A stretch of DNA of 14,278 bases from Thalassiosira profunda (taxonomy: Eukaryota > Bacillariophyta > Thalassiosirophyceae > Thalassiosirales > Thalassiosiraceae), in contig JALLAP010000329.1 of NCBI GenBank assembly GCA_036939355.1, forward strand, positions 1 to 14,278, read 5' to 3'. Positions 1-7,235 of this stretch are shown here, piece by piece. Position 1 is the stretch's first letter. The number at the start of each line of letters is the position of its first letter. The notes under the pieces are model-generated. The model was not told the DNA's origin. It did not search any database and was given only the letters and a program-made list of their open reading frames with translations. Both the position numbers and the translations under genes were made by a program.

Positions 1-155
1 TGCAACTTTGATCTACCTCTCTGTTGTAATATCTGTCTTGGTGGTCGGGTGCGCATTTGCCTTGCTGTTGTTCCGAGAGACTGCCTGAACGAATTGAGAG
101 AGCGGAGAGATTGTGTAGAAGTGATGGTGTAAGAAGTACAGTTAATATGCAGATG
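1..155. other. Left-edge non-coding sequence
   Basis: This stretch lies downstream of the stop codon of the minus-strand protease 3' half (TAA read at 158-156). I see no convincing reading frame, RNA gene or repeat. It is probably 3' untranslated and intergenic sequence. Confidence 0.5.
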
Positions 156-928
156 TTACAAGTAGATCTCGTTTTGTTGGGCTCTGAAGACCACCCGGGG
201 ACGGGAGCGGATGAAATCCATTCCTAGGACAGCCGCGGGCGGTGCTTCGCCCCCAAGCCCGCCCAGAGCCGCTAGACCCGGGATGTCACCGACGTATACT
301 TGGCCCGTCCTAATTTCAGCAGACTGCCCTCGATCGGCGTTTATGCCCACCTTCTCAGACGACTTTGATCGCACCAGACGTACTGGTTTGCCATCGGTTC
401 CCGCAATTGTGAGGACGTCTCCTCGTTGCGCTGCTTTTGCCATCTCCTGCGCAGACTGAATGTTTGCCGCAAGTTTCGAGAAAGGGTTCCAGCCACCACT
501 CTTTGCGTTGGTTTCTTCGGGATCAATAGTATCCAATGGAATGACCGTTTCGATGCCGGCTGCCTCTGCTGCATTTGCATTCAACACCGTGATTGGGCTA
601 CCAGTGTCGAATAGAGCGGGTATATCCTCGCCTTTGATGCGCAGTGTGACTGAAGGCAGCATCGATACTGGCAGCGATTCGAAGGGCACCCGAGTCAAGC
701 CCTCGACGTCCAGATCCTCCTCACTTCCGATGAATGTGACAGAGGGCTCCTCGTCAGAAGTTCCCCATCTAAACTCCACGCCTCCTTCGAAGCAGTAGAA
801 GAACGCAAGACCTAACAGTCCAGCCGCTGCAGGCGATGCAACTGGGAGCGCTGATGCTGTCAGTTCCTTCATGAAGATGTCGCTGTCTTCCTCAACTCCA
901 TCCGCATCACTTTCATCCGCGTCATCTG
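156..928 (-). CDS. Retropepsin-like aspartyl protease, 3' (C-terminal) half of a split gene
   Basis: The frame is open on the minus strand to a TAA at 158-156. It opens with an acidic linker, then a segment ending LLGLAFFYCFEGGVEF. This segment looks like the C-terminal 'hydrophobic-hydrophobic-Gly' element that closes a retropepsin fold, not a membrane anchor. About 65 residues later a second domain begins with FDTGSPITVLNA, the catalytic Asp-Thr-Gly loop, and ends with AVLGMDFIRSRPRVVF, its own closing element. The protein is therefore the end of one protease-like domain plus a whole second one. The nearest internal ATG is at 872 and another is at 1001; the second would overlap the coding end of the upstream gene. 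Neither yields a complete first domain. The missing part matches 5143-5587 on the same strand. Joining the two at the shared CAGATG gives 403 residues, with the DTG at about residue 254. As it stands this half may be untranslated, started at 872, or spliced to an upstream exon. Family assignment is fairly firm; proteolytic activity is unproven. Confidence 0.72.
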
Positions 929-963
929 ACGTGTTCTCCTCTCGGGGGCTCTTTGGTAATTGC

Positions 964-2962
964 TTAGCGGTAGTGGGCGAACAGGTCAGCAAAGTTGGCA
1001 TCGGTCGTCTTTTCGCCAACCCAATCCGGTGACTCAGATAGGTCTTCCTCCTCGGCTGCCTCGGCGTCGCGCCCAAGCTTGGCTCTCTTTCGCCTTTGTG
1101 TCTCTTCTTTCTCTTCCTCTCTCCTCCTCATGATGCAATTCACCCCTTCTTCATATCGCCCCAAATCGATTCCTTCCCTCAACAGGGCCTTCACCCGCCA
1201 ATCTTGGGCACGCTGCTCGCCAGTTGCTTCATTGGACAGCTCCGTTGCAAGGTCCAAAACGTAATTGTACGTGCTAGCGTGCTCGTGTTTTGGAACGAGC
1301 AACATCAGCATGTCATCCTCAAACACGTGCACGTTCTCGGTGTCCATCAGGCATTCTCTGATCACCGCGAGATGGCCAAGAAAGCGATCAATGGGAGGCG
1401 CGTACGAATCCCGGCACCCCTTCTTCGTCATTCCTAGCAATTCGATGATGTCTTCCACTGGCATGTCCGACTCGTCCACCGCTGTGCTCAGAAACTGCTC
1501 GGCAGTGGTGCATCGCTCTTCCCTCCGCGCAGCGCTATTCTTGCCGCCCTTGGCGCGATTTGCGAGAGTGTGGCAGCCGGTGCCCTTGCGGTAACAGTTC
1601 GTGCCGCCCTTCTTGTTCGCTCTCTTGCGCTCCTTGGACTCGAGCCACGGCTGACTGTGTACGCCGGCCCTCCGTGCAGAGCAATTCTTGCCACCCTTCT
1701 TGCCGCCCTTGGAGCGCTTTGCGAAAGTGTGGCAGCCGGTGCCCTTGCGGTAACAGTTCGTGCCGCCCTTCTTGCACGATGCACGCATGGTCTCGCGTCG
1801 AGCGGCTCGCTCCTCCGCCGTCTCGTCTCCATCGGCCGACCTCCTCTCATAGTATGCATAACAGTCCTCGACTGTTGGGAGACGAACTCCGGTATCACCC
1901 ACTGAAAGGTAGGAGAGGAAGCGGGCCAAGTGCTCGGCATTTCGCTGCTGCATCTCTGGCGTGTACATCGCGCTCTTCATCCAACTGTTGGTGAATTCGG
2001 GATGCGGAATGTTGAGTAGAGTGAGATACTTGTTCGACAGAATGTCGAGGTTGTGGTCGCGGCCGTGGGCTTTGGCGCCGCCGTGGATGTACTTCATGTT
2101 CCGGGTGCAGGCATTCAGCACAATCGTGGACTCGCCCGTCTCGGCCATGGTGTACGCCACGCGCGGCCCAAGATTCACGAGGACGTACACTGCCGGAAAG
2201 AAGAGCTTGCACTCCTCCTCCGACAGCTCCGGGACCAGCTTGGCGGCCAACGACTCGAGTTGTTTCTTGGCCGTGGCCCACTTGTTTCCTGATTTATCTG
2301 CTTTAGTTGCTTTGCAGCAGACGGAGCTGGCATCGAATAGGGTGATACGCTATCAGGGTCAAACGAATGGTGAGGTCGACATTGTGTGCGAGCAAGGAAG
2401 TACGAGCCAACAAAGACAAAATACGTACCTCGAGGAAGAATTCGGCCGCCTCATCCGTGCTGAAATCCTCGACGGGGGTACCGGCCGCAAGGCAAGGCGA
2501 GCGGAGCATGTGACGGAGAAGATACGCGATGCTCGCGTTCAGGATGTCTAACTTGTCTCCGGGCTCGAGGCCTTTGTACCCGATGCTGTCGTTGACTGCA
2601 AAGCCTGCGGCAATATTGAGTCTATTTTCACGAAGCGGCTGGCCTGTGTTGACGATGTTGACGTCCTCGCCAACTCGTTTGACTGCTTTCATGAGGAGGC
2701 CTTTGACTGCATCGCGGCGCCGTTTGATCTCGCCACCGTGTCCGGACTGGAGGATAACGTCGTGCTCGAGGTAGCCGTAGATGCTGTCGAGGCCGTTGGT
2801 CAACGAGTTGCCGAAGGTATTGAACTTCTTGATGAGCTGCAGCACGCCCGGCCCAACAAAGCAGCGGGAGACGATAAGCCCACGACTGATTTTGGGAGCG
2901 GCGCCGCCGACATCAGGGGCGCCGCCGCCCCGTCCTCGTCCGCTCCCTTGCGCTCGCGCCAT
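964..2962 (-). CDS. Uncharacterised two-exon protein with repeated Cys/His motif
   Basis: I do not recognise this protein. Exon 1 is 2962-2429, starting at ATG 2962; exon 2 is 2349-964, ending in TAA. The intron (2428-2350, 79 nt) has donor GTACGT and acceptor CTGATAG in phase 0, and the join turns FFLE into FFLERITLFDASSV with no stop. The product is 639 residues. The first 25 residues are rich in Gly, Arg and Ala. The middle is a globular, mostly helical-looking region. Residues about 370-458 carry a basic repeat whose core is KKGGTNCYRKGTGCHT; two near-perfect copies lie 53 residues apart, with a divergent copy between them and a decayed one after. The Cys/His spacing suggests metal or nucleic-acid binding, but that is inference. 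A basic coiled-coil-like stretch (RRREEEKEETQRRKRAKLG) and an acidic tail finish the protein. It is divergent from the SAP-like gene and overlaps a possible start of the protease 3' half. A nuclear role is plausible; nothing identifies it as a transposase. Confidence 0.75.
1538..1774. repeat. Two 78-bp near-identical direct repeats with 159-bp period, coding
   Basis: Positions 1538-1615 and 1697-1774 are nearly identical, with only a few mismatches near the sequence between TTGCCGCCCTTGG and AGTGTGGCAGCC. The 159-bp offset equals 53 codons, so the repeat keeps frame and encodes the duplicated Cys/His motif of the minus-strand gene. The high DNA identity suggests recent duplication or gene conversion. 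Confidence 0.85.
2350..2428 (-). other. Intron in the Cys/His-repeat gene
   Basis: Minus-strand GTACGT at 2428-2423 is a strong donor, and the acceptor CTGATAG ends at 2350. Length is 79 nt, phase 0. Removing it joins two frames that otherwise end in stops on each side. A CTGAT just before the acceptor could serve as branch site, though it is close. Confidence 0.75.
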
Positions 2963-3372
2963 TGCAAAAGAGGATCAATGTGCGGTAGGACGGCGGCACT
3001 GCTCCTTTGATGCACAAGATGTGCACAAGATGTGCACAAGGCTGAAGTGTGGGCGCTTGCTTGCTTTTGCTCACTTGCTTCTGCCTGTGGGCGAACGCTC
3101 CCGAGTGTTGCAAGCAGCAAGGCTTGCACATACTTGGGAATTCACAGAGGTGCGGGAAACCCAAACGGCCGAGCTCAGCTCGCGTCGCCAACGGTCCACT
3201 TACGTAGAAAAAGTGGCGTCGGAATCAATACCTAGAGCCCACGACTGCTTCTCAGCTCCTGTATGAAACGGCTCTCTGTGCAGGATTGGTTGGAGTTGAC
3301 ACGGCGGTCGCCCAGCACACGATCTCACAATTCGGCTAAAGCTCACAATTCAGCAGATCTTTCTTCACAACC
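2963..3372. promoter_or_regulatory. Divergent intergenic region between the two genes of the putative insert
   Basis: This 410-bp stretch separates the start codons of the two outward-facing genes and so should hold both promoters and 5' leaders. I see no RNA gene. It contains an 11-bp tandem repeat (3011-3040) and, near the plus-strand gene, CTCACAATTC twice (3324-3333 and 3342-3351), 18 bp apart and within 50 bp of the start codon. No clear TATA box is visible; assigning it as a shared promoter is inference from layout. Confidence 0.45.
3011..3040. repeat. 11-bp tandem repeat, 2.7 copies
   Basis: TGCACAAGATG is repeated directly, giving two full copies and eight bases of a third. Each junction creates the palindrome GTGCAC. 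It lies 49 bp upstream of the minus-strand gene's start and could be a protein-binding array or simple slippage. Confidence 0.8.
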
Positions 3373-4863
3373 ATGATGAGCATGCGCTTTGCATGCAAGG
3401 CCAGCCGCCTTCTCGGCGGCGCGGCGCCTCACCTCTCTCGTTCGACGCTCGCGGCCGCCGCCGGCGGAGCGGCGACGGCTGTTCCCAACGTCGTTGCTGC
3501 GGCTGCGTCCACACGACTGGTCCTTCCTGTGGCGTCGGGCGGCGTGGCTCCATTCAGCACGGCCGCCATCACTGGCGAGCGCCCGTCCCTCGGCCCGGCT
3601 GTGTCCGGCCGCACGACCGACAGGGCGCCGCCGTCTCTGCTTGCGGGCGCCATCGCCGCTCTCCTCTCGACCACCCTCGCCACAAGCGGCGATGTAACGT
3701 CCTGCGAGGGTCCAGATTCGAAGCCCAAGAGTCTGGAGTTGAAGCCCAAGAAGGACTGGCCGAAAACGACGGCCGTCAAACTTTGGAAGAAGAGGCGCGC
3801 GGGGACGCTCAAGGACTCGTGGCCTACGTCCCAAAGCAAGCTAGATGCGTACTCGAAGAAGCACGGTGGTCGCGGTAACGACTACAGGGAGTTCAACGGC
3901 GTTCTCCTGAGTGTGATCAGCCACGCCGCTCTGTTGGAGAATATTGACAACCTCTCCTTGCACCAGATGAGGAGTGCGCTCTCCGGAAATGGATGGAAGC
4001 AGGGCGGCCACAAGAAGGCTGAGGTGAAAGAGCGGCTTCGAGGGTGCCTCGATGGTACCAACATCGGTGAGTCTTAGCTGTCTTGTTTTGCACTAGTTCT
4101 CCGCGTTCCGCCATCTCAGTATCTTCGTTGTATCTCAGTCGCTGGCTTTCCCGAAGGCGACCGATCCAAATTCATGCAGGCCAAACTGGCAACCAAGAAA
4201 GCTGATGGCGTCCCAGCCGGCAAGAAATACAAGGCGTGGTGCGACACGCACGGTGGCTCGTACTGGTACCGGATCTGCCAGTATTCGATGAAGAACAAGG
4301 CCGTGATGATCGTGCCGGGGCATCTCGTCGTCAACGGAGGGGCTGCCAACCCTAACAAGCCGAAGGAGTCCAACTTCCAGAAGCTTGCGCGCCACCTGAA
4401 GTGCCCTGTTGGGGACTGTTCCCAAGCCTCGCGTCTGAAGACCCAACTGACGCGACCAAATCAAGGTGCAGGCCTCACATTGCACCCCAACTCCAAGGAA
4501 TTCGACGGCCGTGCGTGGGGAAAGGAGACCAGCATCACCTTCAACAGCGTAGCATCTGGCAAGAAGCGACACTGGAGCCACTACCCCCAGGTCTTCTCCA
4601 ACCCTCACATCCATCCGGACGCTCTCGACAAGGTCAAGTTCTACGACGCCGGACCGACCCCAAGCTGGAACAGGCACCATGGCACTGCTGCTCTTGCTCC
4701 TATGGCTGCTCGTGCGGCCAAGCCAGGACGTGCCCAGCGCTCGAAGAAGCGGGCTCGCGAAGCAGCGTCCAAGTCGAGCGCTCCTCCCGCAAAGAAGACG
4801 AGGCGCCAGCGCAAGCGTTTTGGCGACGACGGTGATTCCGACGATGAGCCCTTCTGCCCTTAG
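3373..4863 (+). CDS. Uncharacterised two-exon protein with organelle-like leader, SAP-like motif and basic tail
   Basis: Exon 1 is 3373-4066, exon 2 is 4139-4863; the intron has donor GTGAGT and acceptor CTCAG in phase 1. The product is 472 residues. It starts with a double Met and an Arg/Ser/Ala-rich, acid-free stretch that looks like a mitochondrial presequence, then a hydrophobic segment at residues about 88-103. Residues about 189-227 (IDNLSLHQMRSALSGNGWKQ, then GGHKKAEVKERL) follow the SAP helix-extended loop-helix pattern known from DNA-binding proteins. Exon 2 encodes a Trp/Tyr/His-rich domain that I do not recognise. The last 50 residues are highly basic (KKRAREAASK, KKTRRQRKRF) and end in an acidic tail, like a nuclear localisation signal. 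Leader and tail disagree about location, so it may be dual-targeted, a fusion, or carry a misleading N-terminus. It diverges from the Cys/His-repeat gene. Gene structure is well supported; function is not. Confidence 0.78.
4067..4138 (+). other. Intron in the SAP-like gene
   Basis: GTGAGT at 4067 is a near-ideal donor, and TATCTCAG ends at 4138. Length is 72 nt, phase 1. Splicing joins GTNI to VAGFPEGD and keeps frame to the stop at 4861-4863; without it translation stops within three codons. Confidence 0.88.
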
Positions 4864-5142
4864 GAAGTTGAGCCAATAGTACGGGTTGCTTCCGTCTTGC
4901 TTGCCACGATTGTTTGCCTCTTTGTTGTCTGCATAAATCTACTAACCGTGTGATATCAACGAAGGAGTGTAGTCGCGCGTCGATGCTGCAAAACGCCCCC
5001 CACCCGTTCGGTTGCGCCGGACTTCACGAAGATGCTCGCGGACTCCCACTTAAACGTTCCGCGGTCCTCGTATCTATGTCGAGACGTTGTGGACGCCCCC
5101 TCCTTCGCGTTCGCCTTCGCGAGTGGGTTCCGGGCCGGTCAG
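4864..5142. other. Non-coding stretch between the SAP-like gene and the protease 5' half
   Basis: This should contain the 3' untranslated region of the plus-strand gene and the right end of the putative insert. On the minus strand the protease frame continues through 5142-5024 to a TGA, but the encoded Arg-rich stretch does not resemble a protease and reads like run-off into foreign sequence. No inverted repeat matching the left border is visible. Confidence 0.5.
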
Positions 5143-5587
5143 CATCTGCCTTCTTGGGAATGTCCAAAGCGCAGTCTCCCAGCATGAACGTATCGCCTCC
5201 CACGATGCCACCGGCCGCCCCGACGCCCCCAGGAGCCTCTCCCACCTTTTCCAGCTGCAGCTCCATCGCTACCTGCGCGTTGATGGTGTTGACGTTGGCG
5301 GCAGTATCCAGAGTCAAGTCCAGAGACACCCCCGTCACATTCCGCTCGCGCTGAGATGAGGTTGCCAGATTCGGGAAGCGAAGGGGCATCGTCGGATACG
5401 GCCCGAGGAACCGCATCGGCGACCTCGCAATGGTATCGTTCTCGACCTCGGTGCCGTCGACTTGCACGGAGGACGAGCGCCGCGTCGGAGATCTGTCCAC
5501 CGCAACGCGGGGAGAGAAGCCTATGGAAGGAACGACGAGGCTGCCGGCCACCAGGAGCCACGCCACTGCGGACCGAAGAGTCTTCAT
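5143..5587 (-). CDS. Retropepsin-like aspartyl protease, 5' (N-terminal) half of a split gene, plastid-type leader
   Basis: I chose ATG 5587 because it opens a clear signal peptide, MKTLRSAVAWLLVAGSLVVP, followed by SIG and then FSPR. A Phe directly after signal cleavage is the hallmark of plastid import in algae with red secondary plastids; the next 25 residues are Arg/Ser-rich and suit a transit peptide. From about residue 86 a retropepsin-like domain starts: LTLDTAANVNTINAQVA carries the active-site Asp (94) with Ala in place of the usual Gly, and GGVGAAGGIVGGDTFMLGDC looks like the flap and following strand. The frame then runs into 36-40 Arg-rich residues ending at a TGA near 5024, so the closing 'LLG' element is missing here. 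That element lies at the start of the 156-928 fragment. It is therefore best read as the first part of one interrupted gene; a truncated duplicate is the alternative. It diverges from the membrane-protein gene at 5955. Confidence 0.72.
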
Positions 5588-5954
5588 GCTGTATCTGGAA
5601 TTGCAACTTTGTGCCAAAGCGGATGCTGCAATGTTTATGAGGCGACGATGCGGGAAGGGCCGGGAGCACGGCTGAGCTGTCGATGACGCCACTGCTGAGC
5701 AAGCGCGATGGGATCACTGACTCTGCATCAACCCTGTTTGGAAAGATGCACCGCAACCGAGCCCCCACGACTGTGCCCCTGAGCAAGACGTCGATGCCTG
5801 ACCTGTTGCCGTGCTCAGAGGGGCGGGCAGCGCATGATGTGTGATGTGGCCGGCCGCTTTGCGTCAGATTATTTTGAGGCGGACTACAAATCCGCAGATT
5901 TCGGCCGACCCCCGACAACCACACATCTTCATCTTGAGCCAGGATTCGTTGGCC
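5588..5954. promoter_or_regulatory. Divergent intergenic region between protease 5' half and membrane-protein gene
   Basis: This 367-bp stretch separates two outward-facing start codons and probably holds both promoters. Open frames extend into it from both genes but have weak starts and shadow-like composition. A small inverted repeat, GCGGA-ctacaaa-TCCGC, lies at 5879-5895, about 60 bp before the plus-strand start; its significance is unknown. Confidence 0.4.
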
Positions 5955-7106
5955 ATGGCGTCGTCGGCTGCTCCCCCCTTAGCCGCCGCGGCAGCCACCG
6001 CATCCCACCCGCAGAGTCAGGCCGACGATCCATACTTTGCTGTCGTAGAGTCCTTGGGGCGAATCAGCGTCGCTGGGTTTGGAGGAGCGCTGGCCGGGCT
6101 GTCCTTCGCCCGCCGCGGGGGCGGCGCATCTGCCAGCCGACAAGCGGCCGCGGCGCTGAAGAACAAAACGGCCCGCGCGGCCAGGGACGAGTTGACTGCT
6201 GCATCTAAATCGGGCGCTGGTGCCGTTGCAAAAGCGCCGCGAGGTGGTGCACCGTCGGCGTCCAAACGATGGAGCAAGCGGCTGCCGCGGCAGAGTCCCG
6301 TCATCCGGTCGGCACCTCCCACCGCCCGGCCCTACGCGGACAGAGACCTGCCCCTGGCGTGGGCGGTGGCATGCACGGCGTTCGCGGGCATTGTCGAGTT
6401 CACGCGGAAGGTGTCTCCGACGTCGGTGGCGCTGAAGCTCGCAAATGGAGAATCTGGATCCGGGGCGGATGACACAACTGATGGTGGTGGTGCACCAAAA
6501 GATGGTGCACCTGCAGATGGTGCGTCTGATTTGAAGCCCTCAGTGAAACTATGGAATGGATTGCCACTGGACCCTTCGATGATAACAATATCCGACTACA
6601 TGATTGGGGGAGCGTTCGCCGGGGCGCTGTTCCGAGGATCTGCCGTGCGCACGAAGGTGGGGGCGCGGCTCGATTCATCGATGATGATGGGCACGGCATC
6701 GGCAACGGCATCGAGCGCAATCAAAGCAAGGCCGCTCTCGGGCATACTGCCTGGCGCAGCGCTGGGGTTGATCGCCGGAATTGCAATCGTGGCCATGGAC
6801 CGGGCGCAGGTCGCGGTGGAAGAGCACTTTGGCCAATTCGATGGCGACGAAACTGTGGAGGAAGTCGCATTGTTGGAGATGGAAGACGTGGAGCCAATAC
6901 CGGACGATATCAAGGCAATGTCCAACGAGGAACTGATGAAATCGATTGAGAGTTTGAGGAGCGGCAGAAGCGAAACAAACCGGCAAACTGTGGATGTGCA
7001 ACGAGAATCGACCGGGTCTGGGGACGCCAAAACAGACGAGGAAGAAGTCCGGGATATCATTTCGTTTGTTGGCTTTCGGCCCCATCCGTCAAATCAGAAT
7101 GAGTAA
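5955..7106 (+). CDS. Glycine-rich membrane protein, Tim17/22/23-like (tentative)
   Basis: I start it at ATG 5955 because the context GCCATGG is strong and the 38 codons before it look untranslated; the frame itself is open from 5841. The product is 383 residues. Four hydrophobic, small-residue-rich segments appear at about 35-51 (ISVAGFGGALAGLSF), 133-148 (LPLAWAVACTAFAGIV), 214-229 (DYMIGGAFAGALFRG) and 262-281 (GILPGAALGLIAGIAIV). Four Gly/Ala-rich spans with Arg just after the third suit the Tim17/Tim22/Tim23 (PRAT) import class, but I do not see its full signature, so the assignment is tentative. Between spans 2 and 3 is an acidic linker with a DGAP/DGAS micro-repeat. The C-terminal 100 residues are acidic and soluble, ending in FVGFRPHPSNQNE. 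The basic Ala-rich loop after span 1 could be matrix- or stroma-facing. No cleavable presequence is obvious. The coding call is firm, the function is not. Confidence 0.7.
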   Translation: MASSAAPPLAAAAATASHPQSQADDPYFAVVESLGRISVAGFGGALAGLSFARRGGGASASRQAAAALKNKTARAARDELTAASKSGAGAVAKAPRGGAPSASKRWSKRLPRQSPVIRSAPPTARPYADRDLPLAWAVACTAFAGIVEFTRKVSPTSVALKLANGESGSGADDTTDGGGAPKDGAPADGASDLKPSVKLWNGLPLDPSMITISDYMIGGAFAGALFRGSAVRTKVGARLDSSMMMGTASATASSAIKARPLSGILPGAALGLIAGIAIVAMDRAQVAVEEHFGQFDGDETVEEVALLEMEDVEPIPDDIKAMSNEELMKSIESLRSGRSETNRQTVDVQRESTGSGDAKTDEEEVRDIISFVGFRPHPSNQNE

Positions 7107-7235
7107 GAGAGGGCGAGTTTAGATTTCCGGTTGCAAAGAATTGGACAACTTCAACTGACAGGAATCGACTGACTGTCCAGCGTGACAAAAGCACAACACC
7201 ACCTCGCAACACCATTGAAGAGAATAGCGATCGAC

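Larger units (their letters stand above)
929..5142. mobile_element. Putative 4.2-kb two-gene insertion (or nested-gene intron) splitting the protease gene
   Basis: The segment separates two protease fragments that lie on one strand in the correct order. It contains exactly two genes, divergently transcribed from 2963-3372: the Cys/His-repeat gene ends 35 nt from the left border and the SAP-like gene ends 279 nt from the right border. CATCTG (plus strand) occurs at 923-928 and 5143-5148; deleting one copy plus the segment restores the protease frame. Another 8-bp repeat, GGTCAGCA, lies close to both borders (984-991 and 5137-5144) but does not restore the frame. I see no terminal inverted repeats and no recognisable transposase, integrase or reverse transcriptase. 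No GTRNGT donor lies between 5142 and the stop near 5024, whereas all three confirmed introns here use that consensus, so a spliced long intron is less likely though not excluded. Confidence 0.35.

Noticed and set aside
829..872. Hydrophobic stretch near the start of the protease 3' half as a signal anchor
   Set aside because: Its pattern (LLG followed by an aromatic strand) fits the closing element of a retropepsin fold better than a membrane span.
1488..1994. Arg- and Cys-rich open frames in other frames across the Cys/His repeats
   Set aside because: Composition follows from the repeated GC-rich codons of the real minus-strand gene; no start context or domain.
5072..5080. Donor AAGTGGGA (minus) for a 4.1-kb intron joined to the GTCAG acceptor near 924
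   Set aside because: Phase would agree, but the donor departs from the GTRNGT consensus of all confirmed introns here and it would keep the Arg-rich stretch; kept only as an alternative.
5024..5142. Arg-rich C-terminal extension of the protease 5' half as genuine coding sequence
   Set aside because: It has low-complexity composition, lacks the expected protease closing element and ends at a chance-like stop; better explained as run-off into inserted DNA.
5841..5954. Upstream start for the membrane-protein gene (double Met at 5841)
   Set aside because: The extra 38 residues look like translated leader sequence, and the ATG at 5955 has a much stronger context.
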